The translations under genes and the position numbers were made by a program. The notes below the pieces were generated by a model that was given only the letters and a program-made list of their open reading frames with translations, did not search any database and had not been told where the DNA came from. Shown piece after piece: positions 33,613 through 44,941 of a stretch of 64,000 nt of DNA. The stretch is taken from the NCBI GenBank assembly GCA_023548195.1, contig JAJHZJ010000008.1, positions 2,194,232 through 2,258,231 of the forward strand, in the 5' to 3' direction. Every line of letters starts with the position of its first letter. The stretch's first letter is position 1. Source of the DNA: Bettongia penicillata ogilbyi (taxonomy: Eukaryota > Chordata > Mammalia > Diprotodontia > Potoroidae).

Positions 33613-35400
33613 TAACAATATTGTAGGATTGGGTGACAAGACATTAGAATAAGGTAAGTGCAGAAGAGCAGTATGATATTAAGAAATCATCTCTAGCTGA
33701 GGGGAGCAGGATCAGAGGAGGTTTAATGGAAAAAGGTGGTAATTGAAGAATAGAGAGGATGTTAAGAAGTGAAGATGAGAAAAAGCATATTTTTTGTCCT
33801 CCCCAGGGAATAACATGGGCAGAAATGGAAAAAATGCAGGATAATTTGGGAGGGGTTTGGGGACTTAATATAACTTGGCCAGGTAGAATATGTAAAAAAA
33901 GACTGGAAAGGTCAGTTGGAACCATTTGGTAGAGAGCTGCAATTGGTTAAAGACTTTTGGGTTTTATTGAGTAGTTAGGGTAGAGACAATGTCACTTTCT
34001 GATAAGTGGAGTGACATCATCAAACAAATTTGTGAATTAGGAAGATTATATAAGAGGCAATGTGAAGATAGGATGGATTGGAAAGCAAGGATAGTGAAGG
34101 CAGAGACCTATTAGGTGTGGATTTCAGTGGTCCAGAGAAAAATACGAAAGATCTGAAGAGTAAGAATGTTGACAATAAGAATGGGAGGTGGACAGGAGGA
34201 GTGAAAGACATTTTGAACACAGAACTTGGTTTTGGATGGGATCTGTTGGACAAATGAGACTGTAACCTGCTGTGGGATTAAATGTAAATTGCTTTCTGTC
34301 ACTTGTTTTGATATACTGTCCATTTTCATGAGCTCATATCCCATAGATTCTTAGGTATTATGCATTTCTACTACTTAAGTATATGTCTAAAATATTATTC
34401 ATAGATTCTTTGGTTATATATAGCCATATTAGCCATATACTACTTAAGTGTATGTCTAAAATATTATTCATAGATTCTTTGGTTATATAAGCCATTATAT
34501 AGCCATAATGGTTATTAAGTCATTATATATATAGCAAGATAACTCTGAGATTTTGAACATGGAGAATAAACTTAGAGAATACTATTAATAAAATAGTAAA
34601 ATGTCACAAATAAGACTCGCTGCACAGAAAAAGATGAGTTCAGTTTTGGACACACTGAGGTACCAATACCTCTGGGTGGATATGTTCAATAGATAATTAG
34701 AAATTTAAATCTGGAACTCAAGGTTATACAATTTTATTCTACCAACATTTATTTTAGAGGTATATTTGTAAATCATCTATAAACATAGTAGTAGATAACT
34801 GAATAGTGAGAGAAGACTAGAGTATGAACCTAGAGACAATCCACATTAAAGAAGTAGAAAGAAAGGCTAATGATAGATACAGAGAAAAAGAAATGAGAAA
34901 GCTAGAAGGAAAGTTATGCAAATGCAATATCGTGGAAGCCAGAACAGTTGTCTTCCAAGGATAAGATAGTAGTAGAGAATGGTTAAAGAACATTCAGGTT
35001 TTTGTTTTTTAAAAAGGTAACTGATAATTGGAAATTGAGATGCCTTTTATGACCTTTGAGAGGTCAACTTTATTATAGAGTGTCAAGGTCAGAAACTCCA
35101 ATACAAGGAATTGAGGAAAAAGTCAGTGGTAATTAAGTGGAATTGGGAAATGTAGACTTGGCTCAACAAGTGTAACAGGGAAAGGGATGATGAAAAAAAT
35201 GGAAATTTGAGAGCATTGAAAGGTTGAAGGAAGAATATTTTGTTTCAAAAAAAAGAAAATTTGAATATGTTTGTAGACAGGGATAATTGTACTAGAAAGG
35301 AAGAAAATACAAGAAAGAATACAGTAAAAACAAATGCAGACAAGGTAACATTTAAATTTTTAAAGGTTATCAGATGGAAAAGTGATAAGCCTGCTTGACT
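33613..35400 (-). mobile_element. Second long L2 copy, heavily decayed
   Basis: In the same order as the 27-29 kb L2: 'tgggcagaaatggaaaaaat' (33816), 'agactggaaaggtcagttgg' (33900), 'agttcagttttggacacact' (34638) and 'gtggaagccagaacagttgt' (34932). Between about 34260 and 34620 the match is lost and a tandem duplication lies there. No reading frame survives. Confidence 0.6.
34371..34489. repeat. 69-bp tandem duplication
   Basis: 34371-34420 and 34440-34489 match at 49 of 50 bases; both begin 'ctacttaagt' and end 'ttggttatata'. The period is 69 bases. High identity in otherwise decayed sequence points to a fairly recent event. Confidence 0.9.
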
Positions 35401-35454
35401 CTGGAATACTAATCTAGAAATAATGAATGGAGGTTTCAGGGAAGCATTTAAGGC

Positions 35455-35648
35455 AAAGCTTCTTAACAGAACTATCCGGAAGTTGAGTGGATAGCCTCTG
35501 GGGGTTGTAGATTTCCCCTGCCCTAGAGATCTTCAAGAGGAGGCAGAATGAACATGTGTCAGGAATTTTCTAGAGAGATTCCTGCTTAGAAATAGACACC
35601 CCCAGGTACAGGATCTGTGTATCTCCTGATTTCAAGTCTGTGATTCTG
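35455..35648 (+). mobile_element. Ancient repeat tail, possibly CR1-related
   Basis: 'cttcaagaggaggcagaatg', 'agagagattcctgcttagaa' and the terminal 'tgatttcaagtctgtgattc' followed by 'tgat' resemble a widespread amniote repeat end with an 'attctgtgat' terminus. Family uncertain. Confidence 0.4.
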
Positions 35649-36227
35649 ATTTTTTTAAACACATTTGATACAAGTGACCTCTGCTAAACTAATTTAGTGT
35701 ACCAGATTTCTTTGCACTGGGACCATGTATGTTTCACAAAATAAATATCTTCCCAGTTATTTCTTACCTGATTAATTCTTATGAGCAGGTAGGGATCTTG
35801 ACCTATGGCTACTCGCACCTGCCTATTTGTTCAGTAGGACAGTGAATTATGGTAAAGCAGAAGAATTGTGCAGGTGTATGTATGTTTGCTTTGTAAACAA
35901 TTCTGCCTGCTTAGTCCAGAACAAACTGAGCTCTTAATTTTAGACTTTCCAGGATCATCCATTGAAGAAAATCATAGTTCATTTTAACAAATGGTTTATA
36001 TCTAAATCTTGAAGGAGCTATGTCAAATTTCTGCTTATAGTTACTTTGTCTCATCCTGCTTTAAAACTGTTTACTGATTCATTTGGTTGCTGTTATAAAT
36101 TTAAATAGACCTATATTATTGTTTGTTTATAATAGTTTCTTCATAATAAAATAGTGAGGACTTGATCGGTCCCTTGTACATTATTTTGACCCATATTTGA
36201 AATTGTTTTTTTTTTATTTTTTCCTAG
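35649..36227. other. Putative intron end before the exon
   Basis: Repeat-free. It ends with a branch-point-like TTGAC (36186-36190), a long T-rich tract and 'ttcctag' at 36221-36227, a strong 3' splice-site context. Confidence 0.5.
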
Positions 36228-36437
36228 GTCCTCCCATGCCATCCTCCTCATCTAGTCCATCAGTTATTGAGCATACACATTCCCCTCCTCCATCACCCAA
36301 TCTCCATGACAACCAGAGGTGGTTGCTAAGTACTAGTGCCATCCAGCCAGTTCAGGACTCTGACACTGATGATGAGTACATTGCCAGCTCTTTTCTAGTG
36401 CAGACCGGTACGGTTTCAGTTTGTGCCCCATGCGATG
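36228..36437 (+). CDS. Putative internal coding exon of an unrecognised gene
   Basis: I do not recognise the gene. The open frame enters at phase 1 (first codon completed by 'gt'), so the first residue is split. Visible protein: a Ser/Pro-rich start (PPMPSSSSSPSVIEHTH), a proline-directed cluster 'HSPPPSPNLHDNQRWLL', an acidic stretch 'QDSDTDDEYIASSFLVQTG', then 'TVSVCAPCD'. This composition suggests a disordered, phosphorylatable segment, perhaps cytoplasmic; that is inference. Two donors fit: 36407/36408 (ACCG|GTACGG, weak; 180-bp exon) and 36437/36438 (GATG|GTAAGA, strong; 210-bp exon). Both leave phase 1, so either version, or skipping, keeps frame. A stop follows at about 36458, inside the presumed intron. 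No flanking exon of the same gene was found in the window. Confidence 0.65.
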
Positions 36438-36827
36438 GTAAGATGATACCTTGTCCATAGTTTGACTAAATTCTTTATTTTCTGCATCCTTCAAGAAAGC
36501 AAGCAAATTTTAAAAATAATACTCTAGTTCTTCTTCCTCTAACAATTCATGGGTATTTTATAATTATAGATATTAAAAGAATGACAGTAGCGATGAGTGT
36601 TTTGCGGCAGCTGTGGGGGTTATTTCTTGGAATCTAGTTCTCCACCACCTCTGTCTAAAAAAGCCCTTACCTTACTCCTTTAATCTGAACAGGATGAAAG
36701 GAGGAGGTCTCGTATCAACCAGTCAGAATTTGCTATAATCAAAAGGAACTTCTTCATTCTTGGTCCATGAGAACGAACAAGATACTTATCTGTTGCCAAA
36801 GCCCACAGAAAGCAACCGTATTGTAGG
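36438..36827. other. Putative intron after the exon
   Basis: Begins with the donor GTAAGA. No repeat recognised until the THER1 fragment at 36828. Confidence 0.4.
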
Positions 36828-36930
36828 ATCATCATAGATTTAGAAGTGGATCAGAATGTAGAGACTATTGAATCCAATCTTCCTCTCTTTAAACATGAGG
36901 AAACTGAGGTTCAGAGGGTTTCATAAAGGC
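36828..36930 (+). mobile_element. THER1-like fragment
   Basis: 'catcatagatttagaagtgg' and 'aacatgaggaaactgaggtt' are THER1 head and middle. The plus frame at 36868-37140 starts in this element. Confidence 0.7.
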
Positions 36931-37259
36931 TTGTTGACTTGTTGGTTTGACTTTGCTGCTTTCCATGAGTCAGGAACTTGGTTTCTATGCCCATCCTCAG
37001 CCTTCTGTACCCCTAGCTTAAAATCCCTGGTTGATGCTGTTGAGGGAGAGACAAGAGTGGCAGAAACTCCATGTCTGGGCTTCAGGCAGAATCACTGGGA
37101 ACCATTGAAACTCACTTTCTATGAAACCAAACCCAGTTAAAATGACCACATCTAATATTCTTTGCTGAATCTCTAGTATAAAACCACATAACTGAAAAAA
37201 GTGGTTCCTTGATAATCTTACTGTGAAAATCTCTACAGATTGTCTTCAATCATTTTTCC
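36931..37259. other. Unannotated stretch
   Basis: Nothing recognised beyond the chance plus-strand frame ending at 37140. Confidence 0.3.
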
Positions 37260-37515
37260 ACTTGTGTTCAGTTTTTCAATTGTGTCTAACTCTTCATGAC
37301 CCCATTTGGGGTTTTCTTGGCATAAATACTGGAGTAGTTTGTCATTTCCTTCTCCAGCTCATTTGGCGGATGAGGAAACTGAGGCAAACAGTTAAGTGAC
37401 TTACCCAGGGTCACGTAGCTACTGGGTATCTGAGGCCAGATTTGAAATCAGAAAATGAGTCTTCCTGACTCCAGGTCCAGCACTCTATCTACCATACCAT
37501 GTAGCTGCCCCTCTT
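37260..37515 (-). mobile_element. MAR1-like SINE, antisense
   Basis: 'tgtctaactcttcatgaccc', 'catttggggttttcttggca', 'cagggtcacgtagctactgg' and 'cagcactctatctaccatac' give an almost full-length antisense copy. Confidence 0.9.
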
Positions 37516-38429
37516 TGTAGCTATCATTGTCATTCGAAAACTTTCAGCCCCTTATTAGTCATCCAGTGTCTATTCATAGGCTTTCTTGTCAGTTGGGCAC
37601 CCTGTCATTGCCATGACATGACAGCTCTCATGAACATTTACAAAAGGCAAGCCAAAAATTAATTATTTGGTTTCTCATCTTTTGTAGCATAGAGACAACC
37701 TACCTACAGGATGGGTACAGAAATTTCTTCTTGATTAGTAAGAGAACGTGCTACACTGTGAATAAATATAGAGAAGGGAAAAAAGCCTGTCTAGATCTTA
37801 GTTCTGTCATCATGTCAGATTATATCATTGATCCCTTCTGTTTTCTAGAATGAGACTTTTTTTGTTTTGATTTTTTTTGTGTTATTTTTAAATAGCATCC
37901 TGGTATTCTATTTATAACTTAGAATAAGTTTATTTCAAACTGTAAAGCATTTTCAATTAAGAGTTCGGATTTAAAAGTCCCATTTTAAAATAAAGCATTT
38001 CATATCTCTTGAAATAAAAAGGGAGGAAGCAGTCACCCTTCCAAGGTGAGTTCCATAATATCATAAAAATCCCTCTAGATAAAGTGTAGATTGTTTTGTT
38101 TGACTTTTCCAGACCATCAGATGGGATTTCAGAACTCTTAGCTCTCAGCTTTTAGTGGTTTTTGGATTAGTAAATGCGTTAGGTGAATTCTCGTAGACAA
38201 TTGGAAGGCAAGTGTTAGTGCCATCAGAGCCTCATAACCACAGAAGTAGCAGGCACATTATTTGAGCTGTGGCTCAATGCATTTCATAGACTCTTCTGCT
38301 CCCGAAGCTGACTCTGTGTAATTTCCCTTCCTTTTGAATTCTTTTTAAAGCCATTTTCTTTACTTCCTCTTGGGAAGACTTTGTTTTAAGAGAGCATAAA
38401 GAATAGGATACTGTGGTCTGGTTTGACTC
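37516..38429. other. Unannotated stretch
   Basis: Repeat-poor, with T-rich runs at 37855-37890. No exon recognised. Confidence 0.35.
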
Positions 38430-38560
38430 TGAGACACTTAGAATATAGGCTTCTTGTGAGGAGGGATTATTTTGCTCTTTGTGCCTATTTCCTTTGCTCC
38501 CAGTAGAGTTCCTCGTACATTGTAGGTGCTTAATAAATACTTTCTAATTGATCTCCATAG
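38430..38560 (+). mobile_element. L2 3' end
   Basis: 'gaatataggcttcttgtgag' and 'cattgtaggtgcttaataaa' followed by 'tactttctaattgat' form the L2 terminus. Confidence 0.7.
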
Positions 38561-39174
38561 GGAAAGCTTGAAATGTAGGTAACAAAGGTAGAAGGTTTTT
38601 ACTAGAACTTGGTCCATTTTTATCAACATTTTATTTTAATTGGCCTTTAGAGAAAAAAATCTAGACAAAGAAAATGTCTTGTTTTAATTTTTAAAAATAC
38701 TTAAACTTTGCTTTATGATCTTAAGTCCAGTCATTTTCCCCCAATTAACAGCAACTCTGTTTTCAAATTCTCTTTGGATATTATTTAAAGTAGTTCAAGA
38801 TGCCAACAGAAATTACAATCAGTCCATCTTGGTATTTCACAAAGAACAAATCAAATCAAAAATTAATTAGGAGAGCTATAAAACTATAGAAAAATTTCAG
38901 GAAAATAAAGCAGTCAATGCTTTCAAATTGTGTTTGTTTTTTTTTTTTTTAACAGAAAGCAGGCATTCATGAAACTAACATAGTATCTAGAATTATTCAT
39001 TTGAATGGTAACTTTCATGATTTAAATTTGACCTTGGTAGACCAAATAAAAGGATATTTTAACATACTTGTAGAGCTACTTACAGCAAGATCATTTATTT
39101 TTCTTTTGAACTGAAAGCTGAGACTTTTGCCATATTTGCCTTGAGACTTTATTAAATTGTTGCTTCTCCCTGGT
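38561..39174. other. Unannotated stretch
   Basis: Nothing recognised apart from a T run (38938-38952). Confidence 0.3.
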
Positions 39175-39335
39175 TTCCTTTCCTGACCCAGCAACCTGTA
39201 TCTTCTTTATGAAACTGTAACTTCCCTAGGACAGAGACAGTTTTTGCCTTTTTTACCCTCAATGCCCAAGACTTTGTTTGGCTCATTGTGGGCACTTAAT
39301 GAATGTTGAATTGAAATGATTTAATTTGATTGGGC
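39175..39335 (+). mobile_element. L2 3' end
   Basis: 'gaaactgtaacttccctagg' and 'cattgtgggcacttaatgaa' followed by 'tgttgaattgaaatga' form the L2 terminus. Confidence 0.65.
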
Positions 39336-40849
39336 AATTTGAACCTTTCAGCCCACTGATTTAAAACTATTCTTATCACCTAATCTTAATACTCTCACCA
39401 GTCTGCAAAATACATTTTATTAAAATGTAGTTTGGGTGATACTTAGTTTGTACTAAATTTATCATATGGAGTAAATCTGTTTTATGGAAAAAGGTTTTTG
39501 GAAATATCTGCCCCCAATTTTGTATGTTATCAATATAGGAAGATCCGTCTATCAAAGCTTTCATTTTGCAGTCTTAGAAAGATCCTCCGGACAATGATTT
39601 TCCCAAGTTCACTATGTCAATACATGTCCAAAGAAAGACTTGAACCGAGTCTTCTGGAATCTGAGGCAATCCCTGTATCCTCCACTGTTCTTCTCTTGAA
39701 GATATATGCATCCTTCAAAAATAACCTGAATTGTTCCAGCAAATTCATAAGCTAGCATATGCAGCTTGATGATGCCTCCAGTAAAATATCCTAGAGGTGT
39801 CTGAGTTCTGATTTTTTTAAATGAGTGAGCCATTAAATAGGGAAGCATGTTGCAAGTTACATGAATAACTGTTCGGCTCCTCTTTTCTCAGAGATCTGCT
39901 AAGTGATGGATGATAAATGGGATATTTTCCTGCAGCCTCAGGGGTGATCTCTACCAAAGACTTTTATAAATCTGTTCAAACAGGAATGTATTTCGAATTG
40001 CTTGAGTAGAAAGACTAGGGAGAAAGACAAAGAAGCAGCACAGGTGTGCTTGGTGAAAGGAAAAATGGCAGACATAGATGTGAAACGTAAGTGAAACCAT
40101 CAAAGAAAGTTAAAATGGGGGATGTGCTTTTCCACTTTCTGGCTGGTAAATTTCACTTTAAATTTCAGTACGTTCCACCTAAATTTTTTTCAAAAGTCCA
40201 GTTTGTTTTAAAACGAAAACATTCCTTCTCTTTTTCCCTTGTTTTATCTCTTACGCTGCTTCTCCCCTTCTCTTTCTCTCTGACCCATCAGGGTTCACAC
40301 AAGTGCTAGCTGGATTACTGTGAGAAGTTACCTGACCTTTTCTCTGCTTTTTTGCTCTCCTCCCTCAACAGACTTCAAGGAGAGCATCAAACCTTAAAGA
40401 ATGGGACCCATGGTGGTATAGAAGACAGGATGCTTAACATGTTCCTATCTTTGCCACAACTGTGTCTGTATCTTCCTTGTTCCTCGCAGATTGACAGTTC
40501 TCTTTAGAGTTGAGAAAGACTTTTAGACTTTCTGACAAGAGTAGAGCTAAAGATGTTGTTAATAGGAAAGCTGAGTCCCTGAAGCTGAAGCATTCTAAGT
40601 TACCCATTTCTTCCATATGGATCAGTATCTCTAACTGAAAACTTGAGGGAGAAATTCTCTATAGATAGACATAAAATACTGGATTTGGATATCAATCTGA
40701 TATGCATTTTTCTCCCTCAATGAAACTACGAGACCTTGGAGAAATCATCAGCCCTAAGAATAAGTCATACAGTATTATGTTAGAATATTCATAAACATTA
40801 ATTAATAACATGATATGGAGGGCAGCATGTAAATAATAGCATACAGAAT
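39336..40849. other. Repeat-poor unannotated stretch
   Basis: Frames of 60-85 codons (39498-39755 plus, 39612-39848 minus, 40091-40309 plus) show no domain. No repeat recognised. Confidence 0.35.
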
Positions 40850-41040
40850 TAGAAATAGCTTTATATATTATCTAATTCAACCTTCCTCTCTAGGAAGGAA
40901 GAAAGAAAGAAAGAAAGAGTCATCTAATAGGAAATAATTTGATAGTAGATAGAATGTTAGATTTAAGGTCAGAAAGACTGGGCTTCAAAGCACACTTATA
41001 GTATACATTGAATGATCTTGGGCAAATCACTTCATCTCTT
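40850..41040 (+). mobile_element. THER1 head, (GAAA)n run and MIR-type core
   Basis: 'attagaaatagctttatata' is a THER1-like start, followed by a GAAA microsatellite (40893-40919). 'atagaatgttagatttaagg' and 'tgatcttgggcaaatcactt' are MIR-type. Confidence 0.5.
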
Positions 41041-41074
41041 TGTGCTGTAAGCACATCCTCAGGACTTAGCTGTT

Positions 41075-41195
41075 ATTTGTGACATCAGGGAGGTGAGGCC
41101 ATGACATGCAAGTGAGTTGGATTTGAGTGAAGGAGGACTGTGTAAAGTCGCCAGCCTCACCTTCTCCTCCAGAGTCATCTGGGTCCAATGGTCAG
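41075..41195 (-). mobile_element. Marsupial SINE body fragment
   Basis: 'gaggccatgacatgcaagtg', 'agttggatttgagtgaagga' and 'ccagcctcaccttctcctcc' are the reverse complement, in the reverse order, of the SINE body at 32585-32690. Confidence 0.65.
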
Positions 41196-41204
41196 ATAAG
41201 GTAC

Positions 41205-41660
41205 TGAAGGGTTACCTGGTACAATGGAAAGCGCACTGCCTCTAATGTTAGAGAGGCTGGGAGCAAATCTTGTGTCTGTTGCTTATGAATTATGTAGCTT
41301 CAGAAAAGTCAATTAAAAAAACAAGCATTTATTGAGTGCCTCCTATGTGGTAGTACTGTGCTAAGTAAGAACTATAGTTTTTATCTCATTCAACCCTCAC
41401 AACAACTCAGGGAGGTAGATGCTATTCTTATCCCCTGAAACAGACTAAGATTAAGTGACATGGCCACAGTCACACAGCTGGTAAAATAGGATGTCTCAGG
41501 CTATATTTGAACTGATGTCTTCCTGACCCCAAGCCTAGGACTTTACCCTCTGTGCCACTTAACTGCCTCTACATCTCCCTGAACTTCAGTTTCCTTATCT
41601 GTAAAATAATGAAGACATATTAGATGACTTTTGAGCTCTCTTCCATCTGTGATCATACAG
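41205..41660 (+). mobile_element. MIR-type SINE split by another SINE
   Basis: The head and core (41205-41317: 'acaatggaaagcgcactgcc') resume at about 41578 with 'gaacttcagtttccttatct' and 'tgtaaaataatgaagacata'. Confidence 0.7.
41318..41577 (-). mobile_element. WSINE/MIR-like SINE inserted in the MIR, antisense
   Basis: 'aagcatttattgagtgcctc', 'caaccctcacaacaactcag', 'cacagtcacacagctggtaa' and 'tgtgccacttaactgcctct' run from tail to tRNA-like head. Confidence 0.75.
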
Positions 41661-42767
41661 CACTATGGATGATAAGCAGTCTTACTGAATGGATGGCCAT
41701 CTCTGTTAGTGGAGGGAATTTCCAAGTTCACCAACTCTTTGAAGTTGCATGACATAATTATAATTGGCCTAATTCTGTCAGATAATTTCCTGCTTCTTAA
41801 TTATTTGTGATTCTAACCCAACTTGCTGGAGCAATAGCAGTAACCCAGCCTATATTTCAAAGTTTGAAAGCATTCATAGTACAAGTGAACCTTTCAACAT
41901 GGAACTCCTAGAAGTACCCTTGTTAGTTTCAGCTCCTCCCTGTAAAGAGGGCCACATGTGGCTACAGCTGGGCTACTCACGATCTGTCCATCACATGTTC
42001 CAGGGACACCTCCCCAAGGATGACACATGCCCATGTCAACCTGACCTTCCTTTAGTAGTACGTTCTGCTTACCTGACCAGAGGTAACCCCCCGATTGTGA
42101 TATTTTATGGTCTGCTTCTCGATCCAGAGTCACTGCTCCTCTTGAGATCTGACAGTCCCCCAGCCAAGTTTGTCCTTACTCCACATCTTCCTAGTTTTTT
42201 TTAGCAGGTCTACTTTGAAACCATCTTACGGAATCCCATCAGGTCGCTTAGCTCAGTATTTCCAGAACCTTCACTCCTCTATTTACTAGGGGCAACTACT
42301 TTCACTTGAAAAAGTTACCTCCTCCACATCTTGGCCCTGACCTTTGGTCTTCGGGTACCTGTAATGAAGGAAGTAGTTGTGAGAACGGGTGACATATCCA
42401 GGTTGAACACTGTTGTGTTCTCAGAGATTTTCTAAGGTGCATTTGGTTGGAGTGATTTATCAGTCCCCTAACCTCTGATTCAGAGATCTGGAAAGTGACT
42501 CAAGGAAGAATTGAAATAGAGGGAGAAATAGCCAGTACTCAATCCACAGATTCTTCTTACTACCACTAAGAGAAAGCTGCTACAATTGCCTGCTATCTTT
42601 TACACATTTCCGCCAGGCTATATTATACTTGTGACTTCTTTTTTCCTTTCAAGCACTTTAGACCTAATTTCTTATTACAGTGATTGTTGACCTCATCCCT
42701 TCGGGTATTTTCTCCATAGGTGCAATTCTCATCCTTTTCGATTCTTATTTATATATTTCTAAAAATT
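41661..42767. other. Unannotated stretch with a 101-codon frame
   Basis: The frame at 41899-42204 (plus) is the longest here, but it has a poor start context, no domain and no splice support, and a 79-codon frame overlaps it on the minus strand (41894-42133). 41890-42400 holds more CpG than its surroundings and could be an unrecognised LTR fragment, which I cannot demonstrate. Confidence 0.35.
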
Positions 42768-42850
42768 TCAGGATCTAGGAGTTGGAAGATGCCTTTATAT
42801 CATCTATCTCAATACCCTGATTTTACATACAAGGACACTAAATAATCCTA
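42768..42850 (+). mobile_element. THER1-like fragment
   Basis: 'aggatctaggagttggaaga' and 'tgattttacatacaaggaca' match the THER1 head and middle. Diverged. Confidence 0.5.
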
Positions 42851-42934
42851 GAGAAAATCCCATTCAATGCCTTTAAAATCCTTCTTCTGATTCTTTAGGA
42901 AAGTCAAGGCTCAGGTATCAGTATAGTATTCAGA

Positions 42935-43165
42935 CAGCTAGTTGGCGTAGTGGATAGAGAGGCATTAACCTAGAATCGGGAAGACTGGAATTCAGATCTC
43001 AACCTTATTTACTTAGTAGCTGTGTGACCCTGAACAAGTCACTTCAACTTTGTCTGCCTCAGTTTCCTCAACTGTAAGAAGGGGATAATAATAGCAGTAG
43101 GGTTGTTATGCAAGTCAAACAAGGTAACATTTGTAAAAGCACATAGTAGTTTTTAACATGCTAAT
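42935..43165 (+). mobile_element. WSINE/MIR-like SINE
   Basis: 'agctagttggcgtagtggat', 'agctgtgtgaccctgaacaa', 'tgcctcagtttcctcaactg' and 'ataatagcagtagggttgtt' follow the tRNA-like head to tail order. Confidence 0.8.
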
Positions 43166-44259
43166 TTCATTATGGCTAAGTGATCTTATCTGTTCTGGTT
43201 AAATGACCAATCCACCTTCTTTTCTGAACATGACCCATGTTTCTTTGATTGTGTATTTTCTGGATTTTTAAATAATCGGAAATTGTAACTTGTCTTTCAA
43301 TTTTAATTTTTAAATATACTTGATACTGATTCCACTGTTTTAATATGTTAACTTCAGATTGTAATGACCTGTGAAATGTTTCTGTTTAATACGTTAATAA
43401 TTATCAAACTATTTCCATCTATGTTCTGACTACTGTTAGACTGTCTTCTACTCCCAACCCTAGATATAGTAATGGACTTAGAGAGTCACTGTAATTGGTC
43501 TAGCTATAAAGATAAGGGAAATAGAAAATATCCAAGTGTATAAAATATCATAAGATAATAGCACTGGCAGGTAAAACACTATAAGGCAGGCTCTGGGTAA
43601 TTTAATTACTTCTCTGTTAAATAAGTATGCCTCAGACACCATCCTGGAAGTAATTGAAGGATATCATTATAACATGGGTTTAGTTATAACACCAATCCAT
43701 TGCCTTATAGCAAAATTCCAGGGTAATTAACTTTATCCCAGGAGAGTTTTATTTGAACTCCCACCCCCCCTTCCCCATTTACCACCTTCTTCTCGGCAAT
43801 TTCACTAAAAGCCCAGGGGGAAAAGTCGTTTTGTGTCAGTCCCTCCAAGGAGGACTTTTCATAGCTTAGAGGACAAACTATTTCATCAAACCAGAAGCTG
43901 GATCCCTGGATATGTGAATAGTGTGATATTTGCTCAGTTATATGATGAGGAGAAGAGGAATTCTTAACAATCTTAGAGGCTGCAAAATATATGTTGAAAA
44001 CAATTTTCAGTACAATAAAACTTCAGGAACTAAGGATTTTTCAGCCTATGAAGGGCTAGAAATAGTTCTAATGAAGTATTTTGTTCTCTTGTCCCAGAAA
44101 ATACTGGAATAATCCAGTGTACCTGAGAATTTATCCATCTGAGTAATCCTTCAGTGACAGAAGATCACAGCTTTTCTATATTTGTGTGCCTTTCAGCCTC
44201 TGTGACTCTTTTCCATCTCTCTACCTGGATATTTGTCACAGGGAGACCTCACCTAAAAT
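43166..44259. other. Unannotated stretch
   Basis: No repeat recognised. AT-rich, with a C-run at 43765. Confidence 0.35.
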
Positions 44260-44450
44260 CACCTAAGACACTTAATAGCTCTGTAACCCTGGAAAAGTCA
44301 GTTCAACTATCTGTCCCAGTTTCCTTAACTGTAAAGTGAAAGATAATAACAGTATTTTCATCACAGAGTTGTGAGGACTAAATGAGAAAATATTTGTAAA
44401 GTATTCAGCACAATGCATGGCACAAAGTTGGTGATCAATAAATAGCTGTT
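44260..44450 (+). mobile_element. WSINE/MIR-like SINE
   Basis: 'gacacttaatagctctgtaa', 'ccagtttccttaactgtaaa' and 'acaatgcatggcacaaagtt' are in order. The head is truncated. Confidence 0.7.
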
Positions 44451-44649
44451 CCCTCATTCTTTCACCCTTTCTTCCTATTTTCTTGACATTGTCTGGATTC
44501 CTAAGGAGCATACGTTGAGTCAGGTCTTGCCTTCATGTTGTGGCAGTCTATCTTTCTCCCCCACACCCAATTATTTCTTTGGTAAAGAAGGAAAATCAAA
44601 CAGAGAGTAGGACAAATTCAAAACTAAACTGCTAAAATACTTTGCCTAC

Positions 44650-44800
44650 TTAGGGTCATAGTTCTAAAGTTGGAAAAGACCATTAAAGCCATCTCATTTC
44701 ATCCCCTCATTTTATAGATATAAAGGATGTGCTTGTGCAAACAAAAACACAAGCCAGTCTTTGACCACTAGGAGCTTACATTGTTAGGAGGAAATAGTCT
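44650..44800 (+). mobile_element. THER1 head joined to an antisense L2 end
   Basis: 'gttctaaagttggaaaagac' and 'cctcattttatagatataaa' are THER1. 'gaccactaggagcttacatt' is the reverse of an L2 3' end. Confidence 0.5.
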
Positions 44801-44941
44801 GTACACAGAAAAGGAAATTCAACTCTATGCAAATAGTGTCCCACCTGTCCTACTCCAGGATCTGAAATCTTTCTCATTCTCTTCACCTGACCAACTATGG
44901 TCCTTTCAAAACTATAGAGAGTTATTTATAGCAGATGGAAT

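Noticed and set aside
36868..37140. Second possible exon near 37 kb
   Set aside because: It starts inside a THER1-like SINE, and I see no acceptor/donor pair with matching phase.
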